From contig NZ_VFMK01000001.1 in NCBI RefSeq assembly GCF_006715025.1, positions 4,588,001 to 4,652,000 of the forward strand: 64,000 nucleotides of DNA, written 5' to 3'. Under the pieces are notes generated by a model. It had not been told where the DNA came from, made no database searches, and saw only the letters and a program-made list of their open reading frames with translations. This stretch comes from Serratia fonticola. Lineage in GTDB: Bacteria > Pseudomonadota > Gammaproteobacteria > Enterobacterales > Enterobacteriaceae. The position numbers and the translations under genes are program-made. Positions 1 through 5,548 of the stretch are shown here, piece after piece. Position 1 is the stretch's first letter; every line of letters starts with the position of its first letter.

Positions 1-2
1 CT

Positions 3-125
3 GGGGGCCTACTGTTTTATATCATTATTAAGGTGATTGCCGGAAAATGGCGCGAAGTGCCGATCGGGTTATATCTGTTGGCAATTCCGTTGGCGTATTA
101 CTTTGCAACCTTGGTGAGACACTAA
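3..125 (+). CDS. C-terminal end of an unidentified membrane protein (partial)
   Basis: Forty codons are visible in one open frame, ending in TAA at 123-125; the gene begins before the window. The peptide has a short hydrophobic stretch (LLFYIIIKVIAG), a charged turn (KWREVP), then a second hydrophobic stretch (IGLYLLAIPLAYYFATLV) and a final RH. This looks like a helical hairpin at the end of an inner-membrane protein. I do not recognise the family. A rho-independent terminator follows 10 bp after the stop. In E. coli the gene next to ffs on this side is pdeB (ylaB), and this peptide does not look like the EAL domain that would end such a protein. Confidence 0.6.
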   Translation, partial: GGLLFYIIIKVIAGKWREVPIGLYLLAIPLAYYFATLVRH

Positions 126-135
126 TAACGAAGAG

Positions 136-163
136 AGCATCGGCACTGGCCGGTGCTTTTTTT
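136..163 (+). terminator. Rho-independent terminator of the partial upstream gene
   Basis: An 8 bp stem (agcatcgg paired with ccggtgct, one G-T pair) is followed by seven T residues. It lies just after the stop codon at 125 and just before the first copy of the 31 bp direct repeat. Confidence 0.75.
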
Positions 164-167
164 GGCA

Positions 168-198
168 AGCCTGAAATTGGTGGGGACCCTGCCAGCTA
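168..198. repeat. Direct repeat, distal att-like copy (ffs 3' end fragment)
   Basis: Identical over 31 bp to 1171-1201. It begins agcctgaaattgg and ends ctgccagcta. The flanking bases differ (a/a here, t/c at the other copy), so the repeat is bounded exactly. It carries only the 3' end of ffs and cannot encode a functional 4.5S RNA. Confidence 0.9.
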
Positions 199-275
199 AG
201 ATTTCTTCAACAAAAATTATGTATTTCAATGCACTAAAAGGAGGCACTGGCAAGCCGTTTTCTCATGCGACTGCC

Positions 276-299
276 ACAAAAACCGGGACTGCCCCGGTT
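276..299 (-). terminator. Terminator for the broken minus-strand gene of the element
   Basis: Read on the minus strand, a 7 bp stem (aaccggg / cccggtt) with a 5 nt loop is followed by five T residues. It sits about 27 bp beyond the final stop codon of the pseudogene at 326-727. Confidence 0.65.
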
Positions 300-325
300 A
301 TGTATAGCTTTTGACCAAACTCCAT

Positions 326-727
326 CTAGGCTACATTTTCCACTATCATGTATGATCGTCCAACCTCTTCAATCAATGGCTGGAGGTTCGTATTACTGCC
401 TTTGACTGTAAATAGGTTTTCAGTCTGTCCATCTTTTACGGCCCTTGTAACATCGCCATAGTACGGGCGGCTGAAAGCAGGTCTTTAAGAAACCTCTGTA
501 CGAGAAGGTAGCGCGACCACATTTTCCCCAGAGTACTTGTACACTGGAGGCACGTAGTTTTTGATCTCGCTTCAGCAAGAGCTCATAAATTGTATGAACG
601 CTTCAATTTCACCCGCCAGAATCAAACGACGAGCGTGTTCGCTCTCATCATCAGTAAGATCGGAAGAGGAATTTCCCTGATCAAATATCTATAAAAAAAC
701 AATATCCCCCTCTTGAAAACCCACCAT
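326..727 (-). pseudogene. Broken unidentified gene with three in-frame stop codons
   Basis: Reading from ATG at 727, one frame runs 134 codons to a TAG at 326-328. It is interrupted by TAG (689-691), TGA (572-574) and TAA (485-487), with no frameshift. The segments look like real protein: MVGFQEGDIVFL, IFDQGNSSSDLTDDESEHAR followed by RLILAGEIEAFIQFMSSC, then SEIKNYVPPVYKYSGENVVA and a last segment that includes RPAFSRPYYGDVTRAVKDG. The acidic, helix-forming second segment and the conserved frame argue for a recently inactivated gene of about 133 residues. I do not recognise the family. A terminator follows. Three different stop types make single-codon recoding implausible. The gene is divergent from the intact gene at 777, with 49 bp between starts. 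Confidence 0.6.
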
Positions 728-776
728 AAACCACAATAACAGTAGGGCAAGTTGCACATTTTAAAATGGAGTGGTT

Positions 777-1013
777 ATGGCACATCCGGTTGGGAAACAC
801 ATTTCAAAAGAGCAAGATCATGAATTGAACTACTGGTTAAAAAAGCATGATTTCAAGGAAAGTGAAGATAACAGAGAAGCTCTCTGTCACTTGATTGATA
901 CTGCAAAATCGGCTTTGGAGATGAGTAGCAGCGAACACTTGGAGCATACTGAATTAGACAGCTACTACGAAGAGCACGAATGGTTGTGGAAAGATGATTT
1001 TGAAAAGAAATGA
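777..1013 (+). CDS. Small acidic protein of the ffs element, unidentified
   Basis: The product is 78 residues (MAHPVGKHISKEQDHELNYW...), strongly acidic, with many Glu, Asp and His residues and a C-terminal segment rich in Glu and Trp (YYEEHEWLWKDDFEKK). No membrane segment or signal peptide is visible; it is probably a helical cytosolic protein. ATG at 777 is preferred because a GGAG motif at 768-771 lies 5 nt upstream; a GTG at 771 in frame would add two residues but would overlap that motif. It is the only intact gene in the element, divergent from the pseudogene, and followed by its own terminator. I do not recognise the family and assign no function. Confidence 0.6.
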   Translation: MAHPVGKHISKEQDHELNYWLKKHDFKESEDNREALCHLIDTAKSALEMSSSEHLEHTELDSYYEEHEWLWKDDFEKK

Positions 1014-1040
1014 CGCAGGTCATTTCTGAAGTTTTATCAA

Positions 1041-1066
1041 ACGCCCTAGCCATCCGAGGGCGTTTT
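1041..1066 (+). terminator. Terminator of the element's small gene
   Basis: A 7 bp stem (acgccct at 1041-1047, agggcgt at 1057-1063) is followed by TTTT. It lies 28 bp after the stop of the small gene at 777-1013. Confidence 0.7.
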
Positions 1067-1170
1067 ACCTTAAGAGGTTGACATGAGCCTGTAGTGATAC
1101 ACAAAAGTTGTACCACTTAAGCTTGTTAGGCATGGATTAAGTACTTTATATCATTAAGAATGAAGTAATT

Positions 1171-1201
1171 AGCCTGAAATTGGTGGGGACCCTGCCAGCT
1201 A
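1171..1201. repeat. Direct repeat, ffs-proximal att-like copy
   Basis: Perfect 31 bp copy of 168-198. Positions 1182-1201 are the 3'-terminal 20 nt of the intact 4.5S RNA gene; 1171-1181 are its immediate downstream flank. This is the junction between the element and the RNA gene. Confidence 0.9.
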
Positions 1202-1294
1202 CATCCCGGCACACACGTCACCTGCTACGGCTGCTTCCTTCCGGATCTGACCGAGTTCACAAGTTAGTGTTGCGGGAGAACCAACAGGGCCCCC
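1182..1294 (-). ncRNA. ffs: 4.5S RNA, the signal recognition particle RNA
   Basis: The minus strand carries a roughly 113 nt RNA whose ends pair (5' GGGGGCCCUG with 3' CAGGGUCCCC). Its apical region holds the conserved SRP domain IV core, including GGUCAGAUCCGGAAGGAAGC, which binds Ffh and the Ffh-FtsY complex. The RNA directs co-translational membrane targeting. The 3' end falls inside the 31 bp direct repeat, so the insertion has left the RNA sequence complete. A predicted leader upstream would be removed by RNase P. In E. coli ffs also neighbours atl (ybaZ). Confidence 0.95.
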
Positions 1295-1356
1295 ATTGAC
1301 GGCTTCATTAACGATGAAGCGGTGGGCATTATCGGCGATGACCCGTTAAATAGCAA
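1295..1356 (-). promoter_or_regulatory. ffs promoter and processed 5' leader
   Basis: On the minus strand a -35 TTGCTA (1351-1356) and a -10 GATAAT (1328-1333) are separated by 17 bp. A GC-rich discriminator (gcccacc) follows, as in stable-RNA promoters. The predicted start near 1321 gives a leader of about 26 nt that contains a 7 bp hairpin (gcttcat/atgaagc, 1302-1320). In E. coli the 4.5S precursor has a comparable leader cut by RNase P. Confidence 0.65.
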
Positions 1357-1443
1357 GCCAACCCCAACTAACCGCTGTTTTCTTACCCACCCAAGCTGTG
1401 GCACACTTGCCCTCCCGGATTTTTATGCAGCAGGAAGAGCAGC

Positions 1444-1758
1444 ATGGCACCAGAAGACGCCTCCTTCAGCCAACGCGTATTCCACATAGTGGCCGCCATC
1501 CCTTACGGCAAAGTCACCACCTATGGCGAGGTGGCACGGTTGGCAGGCTCCCCCCGCGCGGCACGTCAGGTTGGCGGTGTATTACGTCGGCTGCCGGAAG
1601 GCAGCACGCTACCCTGGCATCGGGTCATCAACCGGCATGGGCAGATTTCGCAACAAGGCGAAGACTTTCAACGCCAGCGGCAGGCGTTGCTTGAAGAGGG
1701 GATTATTTTCGGCCCACACAGTACGGTGGATTTTCAACTATACGGTTGGCGCTGGTAG
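1444..1758 (+). CDS. atl: Alkyltransferase-like DNA damage protein Atl (YbaZ)
   Basis: The 104-residue protein resembles the DNA-binding C-terminal domain of O6-alkylguanine alkyltransferases (PYGKVTTYGEVARLAG, residues 20-35, then the recognition helix SPRAARQVGGVLRR). The active-site PCHR motif is replaced by P57-W58-H59-R60. With Trp in place of Cys it cannot accept an alkyl group. Known ATL proteins bind O6-alkylguanine in DNA and hand the lesion to nucleotide excision repair. Length matches E. coli YbaZ. ATG at 1444 follows a GGAAGA ribosome site. It is convergent with ybaY. Confidence 0.93.
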   Translation: MAPEDASFSQRVFHIVAAIPYGKVTTYGEVARLAGSPRAARQVGGVLRRLPEGSTLPWHRVINRHGQISQQGEDFQRQRQALLEEGIIFGPHSTVDFQLYGWRW

Positions 1759-1763
1759 CCCAA

Positions 1764-1799
1764 GCAAAACAGCCTTTGGCCAAAGGCACAAAGGCTGTT
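1764..1799 (-). terminator. Hairpin between convergent atl and ybaY
   Basis: An 11 bp perfect stem (1768-1778 with 1789-1799) is followed on the minus strand by TTTT, so it best terminates ybaY. It could also slow transcription leaving atl. Confidence 0.6.
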
Positions 1800-1816
1800 G
1801 AAAGCAGGACAAAAGC

Positions 1817-2308
1817 TTAGGGTACTACAGGCGGCGTTACCTGAACCGGAACATTCTGTACCGGTACCAGCAACAGGTCGGCCTGAGTGCCGTTACGGTT
1901 GATGACTTCCTGGATGGTATCGGTAATGAACATCAACTGGCCGTTCAGCGTAATAGCCGCGCTCAGGATGATACGCGCATTAGGCTGAATGTCCGCAGGG
2001 TTGTATGGCAGCACAAAGTTGAATGGAGCCTGTTGACCTTCGGTACGGATGGTTCGCTGCGAGATGACTCTTGAAGGCGCATCGGCAAGCGAAGCATCAG
2101 ATAACGTCACAGTCAGTACGGCATCCGGTGGCAGCGCCATGCGCTGACGAATGTTAACTGACCCCTTCACCACCGGGCCCTGAATCTGCGTTTGTGATGC
2201 AGCAGGGTTACCCGCGGCCTGCGTCGGCACATCTGCACTCTTGTGGGCACAACCTGCCAGTGTGATAGTCAACGCGGCTGCTCCCCCTACGATTTGCCAG
2301 AGTTTCAT
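1817..2308 (-). CDS. ybaY: YbaY family lipoprotein
   Basis: The 163-residue product starts with a lipoprotein signal (MKLWQIVGGAAALTITLAGC; lipobox LAGC, lipidated Cys20). There is no Asp at +2, so sorting to the outer membrane is expected. The mature part (about residues 47-150) resembles the YscW/YbaY domain, with the phrases VKGSVNIRQRMALPPDAVLT and DTIQEVINRNG, related to type III secretion pilotins. The E. coli homologue was described as a glycoprotein/polysaccharide metabolism protein, but its function is not firmly known. Here it lies between atl and tesB as in E. coli, with its own terminator downstream. Confidence 0.9.
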   Translation of the reverse strand: MKLWQIVGGAAALTITLAGCAHKSADVPTQAAGNPAASQTQIQGPVVKGSVNIRQRMALPPDAVLTVTLSDASLADAPSRVISQRTIRTEGQQAPFNFVLPYNPADIQPNARIILSAAITLNGQLMFITDTIQEVINRNGTQADLLLVPVQNVPVQVTPPVVP

Positions 2309-2571
2309 GGATCGGTCTCCTTTCTTATTATCAACATGTTGGTGGCTTCAACCACCGCACCCATTAAACCTAGCACAAAATTCTGAGACATTCCTATCAG
2401 ACTACGCTTAAATCACTTCAACATCGAATAATACTCGCCTCTCCCTTGGCGGCGAGGGTTGGAACAGACCATTTAATTGAATCGTTGCGGCCGGAATACA
2501 GCAATATATTGACGTCCAGCGGTGATATTCAGCACACTGCGCAAATTGATGATTAAAAGGATCGCTACATT

Positions 2572-3435
2572 ATGAGCCAAGCACTGCAAAACCTCCTCGA
2601 CCTGCTGGATTTAGAGAAAATTGAAGAAGGTTTATTTCGCGGTCAAAGCGAAGATCTGGGACTACGACAGGTATTTGGCGGCCAGGTTGTTGGCCAGGCG
2701 CTGTATGCCGCCAAACAGACCGTTCCAGCCGATCGCAACGTTCACTCATTCCACAGCTATTTCTTGCGCCCAGGCGATAGCAGCAAACCGATCGTTTATG
2801 ACGTAGAAACCCTGCGTGACGGTAATAGCTTCAGCGCGCGTCGCGTTAGTGCTATCCAGAACGGCAAACCGATTTTCTACATGACGGCCTCTTTCCAAAC
2901 CCCTGAACAAGGGTTTGAGCACCAGAACACCATGCCGGATGAGCCGCAGCCAGAAGGGTTGATGTCGGAGTCAGAAATCGCGCAAAAACTGGCACACGTA
3001 CTGCCAGAAAAAGTGCGCGAGAAGTTTCTTGGCCAAAAACCGATCGAAATGCGCCCGGTGAAATTCCATAATCCTTTGCAAGGCAGTGTGGAAGAACCTC
3101 ATCGCCACGTCTGGTTACGCGCCAACGGCACCATGCCGGACGATTTGCGGATCCACCAGTATCTGCTCGGCTATGCCTCTGATTTTAATTTCCTGCCAAC
3201 CGCCCTACAGCCTCATGGTGTCGGTTTTCTTGAGCCAGGTATGCAGGTCGCCACCATTGATCATTCGATGTGGTTCCACCGCCCATTCCGCCTGGACGAT
3301 TGGCTGTTGTATGCGGTAGAAAGCCCTTCAGCCTCCGGTGCTCGCGGCTTTGTCCGTGGTCAATTCTATACCCGTGACGGCGTCCTGGTTGCCACCACGG
3401 TACAAGAAGGCGTTATCCGTCGCCGTGACGCATAA
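2572..3435 (+). CDS. tesB: Acyl-CoA thioesterase II
   Basis: This 287-residue protein hydrolyses medium- and long-chain acyl-CoA to free fatty acid and CoA in the cytosol. It has the double-hotdog fold: the N-terminal hotdog includes VFGGQVVGQALYAA (34-47) and the second includes YASDFNFLPTAL (201-212). The catalytic triad known from E. coli TesB is present at the same numbers: Asp204, Thr228 and Gln278. Length is within one residue of the E. coli enzyme. It is transcribed alone, divergent from ybaY across 263 bp, and meets the glnK-amtB operon at a shared hairpin. Confidence 0.96.
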   Translation: MSQALQNLLDLLDLEKIEEGLFRGQSEDLGLRQVFGGQVVGQALYAAKQTVPADRNVHSFHSYFLRPGDSSKPIVYDVETLRDGNSFSARRVSAIQNGKPIFYMTASFQTPEQGFEHQNTMPDEPQPEGLMSESEIAQKLAHVLPEKVREKFLGQKPIEMRPVKFHNPLQGSVEEPHRHVWLRANGTMPDDLRIHQYLLGYASDFNFLPTALQPHGVGFLEPGMQVATIDHSMWFHRPFRLDDWLLYAVESPSASGARGFVRGQFYTRDGVLVATTVQEGVIRRRDA

Positions 3436-3436
3436 A

Positions 3437-3464
3437 TGAAAAAGGGCGATGTCACCATCGCCCT
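3437..3464 (-). terminator. Terminator of the glnK-amtB operon
   Basis: A 9 bp perfect stem (agggcgatg 3443-3451, catcgccct 3456-3464) is followed by five T residues on the minus strand. It lies immediately after the tesB stop codon on the other strand and probably serves both genes. Confidence 0.75.
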
Positions 3465-3506
3465 CTCGCCTGAACAGAGATAACTCAGGGCATTGCCCTT
3501 CCCACC

Positions 3507-4793
3507 TTATTGGTTGTAGGCATTCTCGCCATGGCTGTTGACATCCAGGCCTTCGCGCTCCTGTTCTTCCGGCACACGCAACCCAACCACCGCACCTGCC
3601 ACTTTAAAGGCAACAAACGCTGCAACACTCGACCACACCAGAGTCACTGCCACACTCAGCAGTTGAACCCATACCTGATGGCCCATGGTTACGCCAGTGG
3701 CATAACCCGTTCCTCCCAGTGATGACGCGGTAAACACGCCGGTCAGCAGACAGCCCACGATACCGCACACGCCATGAACACCAAACACGTCACAGGTATC
3801 ATCCACTTTCAGCCATTTCTTCAGCGTGACTACGCCCCATAAGCCTGCCACGCCACCCAGCAGACCAATAATCAATGCCCCCCCGACACCCACGGTGCCT
3901 GCCGCTGGCGTAACCGCAACCAGTCCCGCGATACAGCCAGAGCAAGCCCCCAGCAGAGAGGGTTTACCACGCAATATCCACTCGGCAAAGGTCCAGGAGA
4001 GGATAGCCCCCGCCGTAGCGACAACGGTATTAAGGAACGCCAAAGCCGCAATACCGTTAGCCGCGCTGGCCGAACCCGCGTTAAAACCGAACCAACCGAT
4101 ATACAGAATAGATGCACCGGTAAATACCATTGGCAAGTTATGCGGCTTGAACGCTTCTTTACCAAAACCGGCACGCTTGCCCAGCAGGTAAGCCCCCACC
4201 AGACCGGCACTGGCGGCGTTGATATGCACCACCGTCCCGCCCGCAAAATCCAACGCGCCATCGGTAGCCAGTAACCCACCTCCCCAGACCATGTGCGCTA
4301 TCGGGAGATAAGAAATAGTGAACCAGATCGCCGAGAAAATGATCACCGCCGAGAAGCGAATACGTTCGGCGAAACCACCTACGACCAACGCCACGGTAAT
4401 ACAGGCGAAAGAAGCCTGAAACGCGACATGGATCATCTGGCTAAAAGTACCGGTTACGCTATCTACCCCGATCCCTTTCAGCATCGCCGTCTGGAAACCG
4501 CCGAAAAACGCATTCCCCTCGCTGAAGGCCAAAGTGTAACCATAAAGCACCCACAGCACACACACCATGGCAAAGGTCACCGTCACCTGCGTCAGCATCG
4601 AAAGCACGTTCTTGGCGCGCAGCAGACCGCCATAAAACAGCGCAACACCCGGTAAGGTCATGAACAGCACCAAGGCAGTGCAAATCATCATGAAGGCGTT
4701 GTCAGCCTTGTCTGCCACCGCGGGAGCTGCCATTGCCAGAGAAGGAACCAGGGTAACCGCACTCAGGCCCAACATGGATAAAAGTCTTTTCAT
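3507..4793 (-). CDS. amtB: Ammonium channel AmtB
   Basis: The product is 428 residues and conducts ammonium across the inner membrane as a trimer; its pore is blocked by deuridylylated GlnK. A cleavable signal peptide (MKRLLSMLGL...AMA) precedes eleven predicted membrane helices, as in E. coli. Signature segments seen are HMVWGGGLLA, DFAGGTVVHINAASAGLVGA and DTCDVFGVHGVCGIVG, the last two with the pore His residues. The ATG at 4793 is chosen because it begins the signal peptide; the frame stays open upstream into glnK but that extension has no signal sequence. It follows glnK by 37 bp in one operon. Confidence 0.96.
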   Translation of the reverse strand: MKRLLSMLGLSAVTLVPSLAMAAPAVADKADNAFMMICTALVLFMTLPGVALFYGGLLRAKNVLSMLTQVTVTFAMVCVLWVLYGYTLAFSEGNAFFGGFQTAMLKGIGVDSVTGTFSQMIHVAFQASFACITVALVVGGFAERIRFSAVIIFSAIWFTISYLPIAHMVWGGGLLATDGALDFAGGTVVHINAASAGLVGAYLLGKRAGFGKEAFKPHNLPMVFTGASILYIGWFGFNAGSASAANGIAALAFLNTVVATAGAILSWTFAEWILRGKPSLLGACSGCIAGLVAVTPAAGTVGVGGALIIGLLGGVAGLWGVVTLKKWLKVDDTCDVFGVHGVCGIVGCLLTGVFTASSLGGTGYATGVTMGHQVWVQLLSVAVTLVWSSVAAFVAFKVAGAVVGLRVPEEQEREGLDVNSHGENAYNQ

Positions 4794-4830
4794 TATCAGT
4801 CCATCCCCATTCACTTGACTGAGCCTGTGG

Positions 4831-5169
4831 TTACAGGGCTGCTTCGTCTGTTTCGCCGGTACGAATACGAATGACACGTTGCAATTCGGCAACGAAAATT
4901 TTGCCGTCACCGATCTTGCCGGTGTAGGCTGCTTTGCTAATCACATCAATCACTTCATCTAACTGGTCATCGGCAATAGCAATGTCAATTTTGACCTTAG
5001 GTAAGAAATTGACGCTGTATTCAGCTCCGCGATAGAGCTCGGCATGCCCCTTCTGGCGCCCAAACCCTTTGACTTCGGTTACGGTCAACCCCTGAATACC
5101 TACTGAGGATAGGGCTTCACGCACGTCCTCTAACTTAAATGGTTTGATCACCACGGTAACCAGCTTCAT
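4831..5169 (-). CDS. glnK: Nitrogen regulatory PII protein GlnK
   Basis: The 112-residue PII protein senses 2-oxoglutarate and ATP/ADP and is uridylylated by GlnD. The T-loop carries the uridylylation site Tyr51 in AEYSVNF, and the TGKIGDGKIFV segment forms the B-loop nucleotide site. When nitrogen is plentiful the unmodified trimer docks on AmtB and shuts the channel. It is the first gene of the glnK-amtB operon. Upstream DNA holds a strong NtrC-type site and a weaker sigma-54 promoter candidate, which fits control by nitrogen limitation. GlnK is distinguished from GlnB mainly by its place next to amtB. Confidence 0.96.
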   Translation of the reverse strand: MKLVTVVIKPFKLEDVREALSSVGIQGLTVTEVKGFGRQKGHAELYRGAEYSVNFLPKVKIDIAIADDQLDEVIDVISKAAYTGKIGDGKIFVAELQRVIRIRTGETDEAAL

Positions 5170-5222
5170 ATTGCCTCTCCACGAATTAAGAGCTTATCCA
5201 TTCGGCTATTTTGCTTGCCATT

Positions 5223-5242
5223 CTGGGCCTGGGCTGTGCCCA
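5223..5242 (-). promoter_or_regulatory. Candidate sigma-54 promoter of glnK
   Basis: On the minus strand, tgggcacagcccaggcccag keeps the GG and GC doublets 10 bp apart and matches GGCAC at the -24 element. The -12 element is poor (GGCCC in place of TTGCA). It lies 54-73 bp upstream of the glnK start. Confidence 0.4.
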
Positions 5243-5429
5243 AACTGCCTGCACCAAATAACGCCTACCGGGATAGGCTCTAAGCCAAAAAACTCACCCC
5301 TGGTACGAGTCTTATAAAGCAAAGGCTATGCCATAAATAATTTTGTTCAGGAATTCAGGCTATTGTGCGAACCGAAGAGAGGTTTTACCCACGCGGCGCA
5401 CGGCTGTGCGAACAGAGCCCCGCCGATCG

Positions 5430-5446
5430 CGCACCAAATCAGTGCA
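5430..5446 (-). promoter_or_regulatory. NtrC-type enhancer site upstream of glnK
   Basis: The minus strand reads TGCACTGATTTGGTGCG, 15-16 of 17 positions agreeing with the NtrC dyad TGCACYAWWWTGGTGCA. A further half-site (TTGGTGCA) lies at 5250-5257. The site is about 200 bp upstream of the candidate sigma-54 promoter. The rest of 5170-5512 shows no gene. Confidence 0.6.
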
Positions 5447-5512
5447 ACATGCGTCTGGGAAGTGCAGTTGAGGGGATAGAAAAGCTTTCGTGCCAGTTTG
5501 TGGTGCGAAATA

Positions 5513-5540
5513 TTAAGGGCTCCGTCACCGGAGCCCTTAA
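5513..5540 (-). terminator. Terminator of mdlAB
   Basis: A 12 bp perfect stem (5513-5524 with 5529-5540) and a four-base loop lie 8 bp beyond the mdlB stop codon. The T tract on the minus strand is short and mixed, so efficiency is uncertain. Confidence 0.6.
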
Positions 5541-5548
5541 TGGCAGGA

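Larger units (their letters stand above)
168..1201. mobile_element. Small element integrated at the 3' end of ffs
   Basis: A perfect 31 bp direct repeat (168-198 and 1171-1201) brackets about 970 bp of DNA. The repeat contains the last 20 nt of the 4.5S RNA gene plus 11 nt of its downstream flank. The copy at 1171-1201 belongs to the intact ffs; the copy at 168-198 is the displaced original flank. Duplication of an RNA gene 3' end is the signature of site-specific integration by a tyrosine recombinase. Inside are a nonsense-riddled minus-strand gene (326-727), a small intact plus-strand gene (777-1013) and a terminator for each. No integrase gene or recognisable remnant is visible, so this is either a decayed element or one mobilised in trans. 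Confidence 0.75.

Noticed and set aside
200..325. Integrase remnant inside the ffs element
   Set aside because: I read both strands between the repeat and the pseudogene and saw no tyrosine or serine recombinase motif.
326..727. Stop-codon recoding of the element's minus-strand gene
   Set aside because: All three stop types occur, which no single reassigned codon could explain, and there is no selenocysteine-type hairpin that I could see.
777..1013. Antitoxin of a toxin-antitoxin pair
   Set aside because: The size and acidity fit, but the partner is divergent rather than co-directional and no toxin or antitoxin motif is visible.
4794..4910. N-terminal extension of AmtB by 39 residues
   Set aside because: The extension overlaps glnK, has no signal peptide, and the MKRLLSML start gives the known family length.
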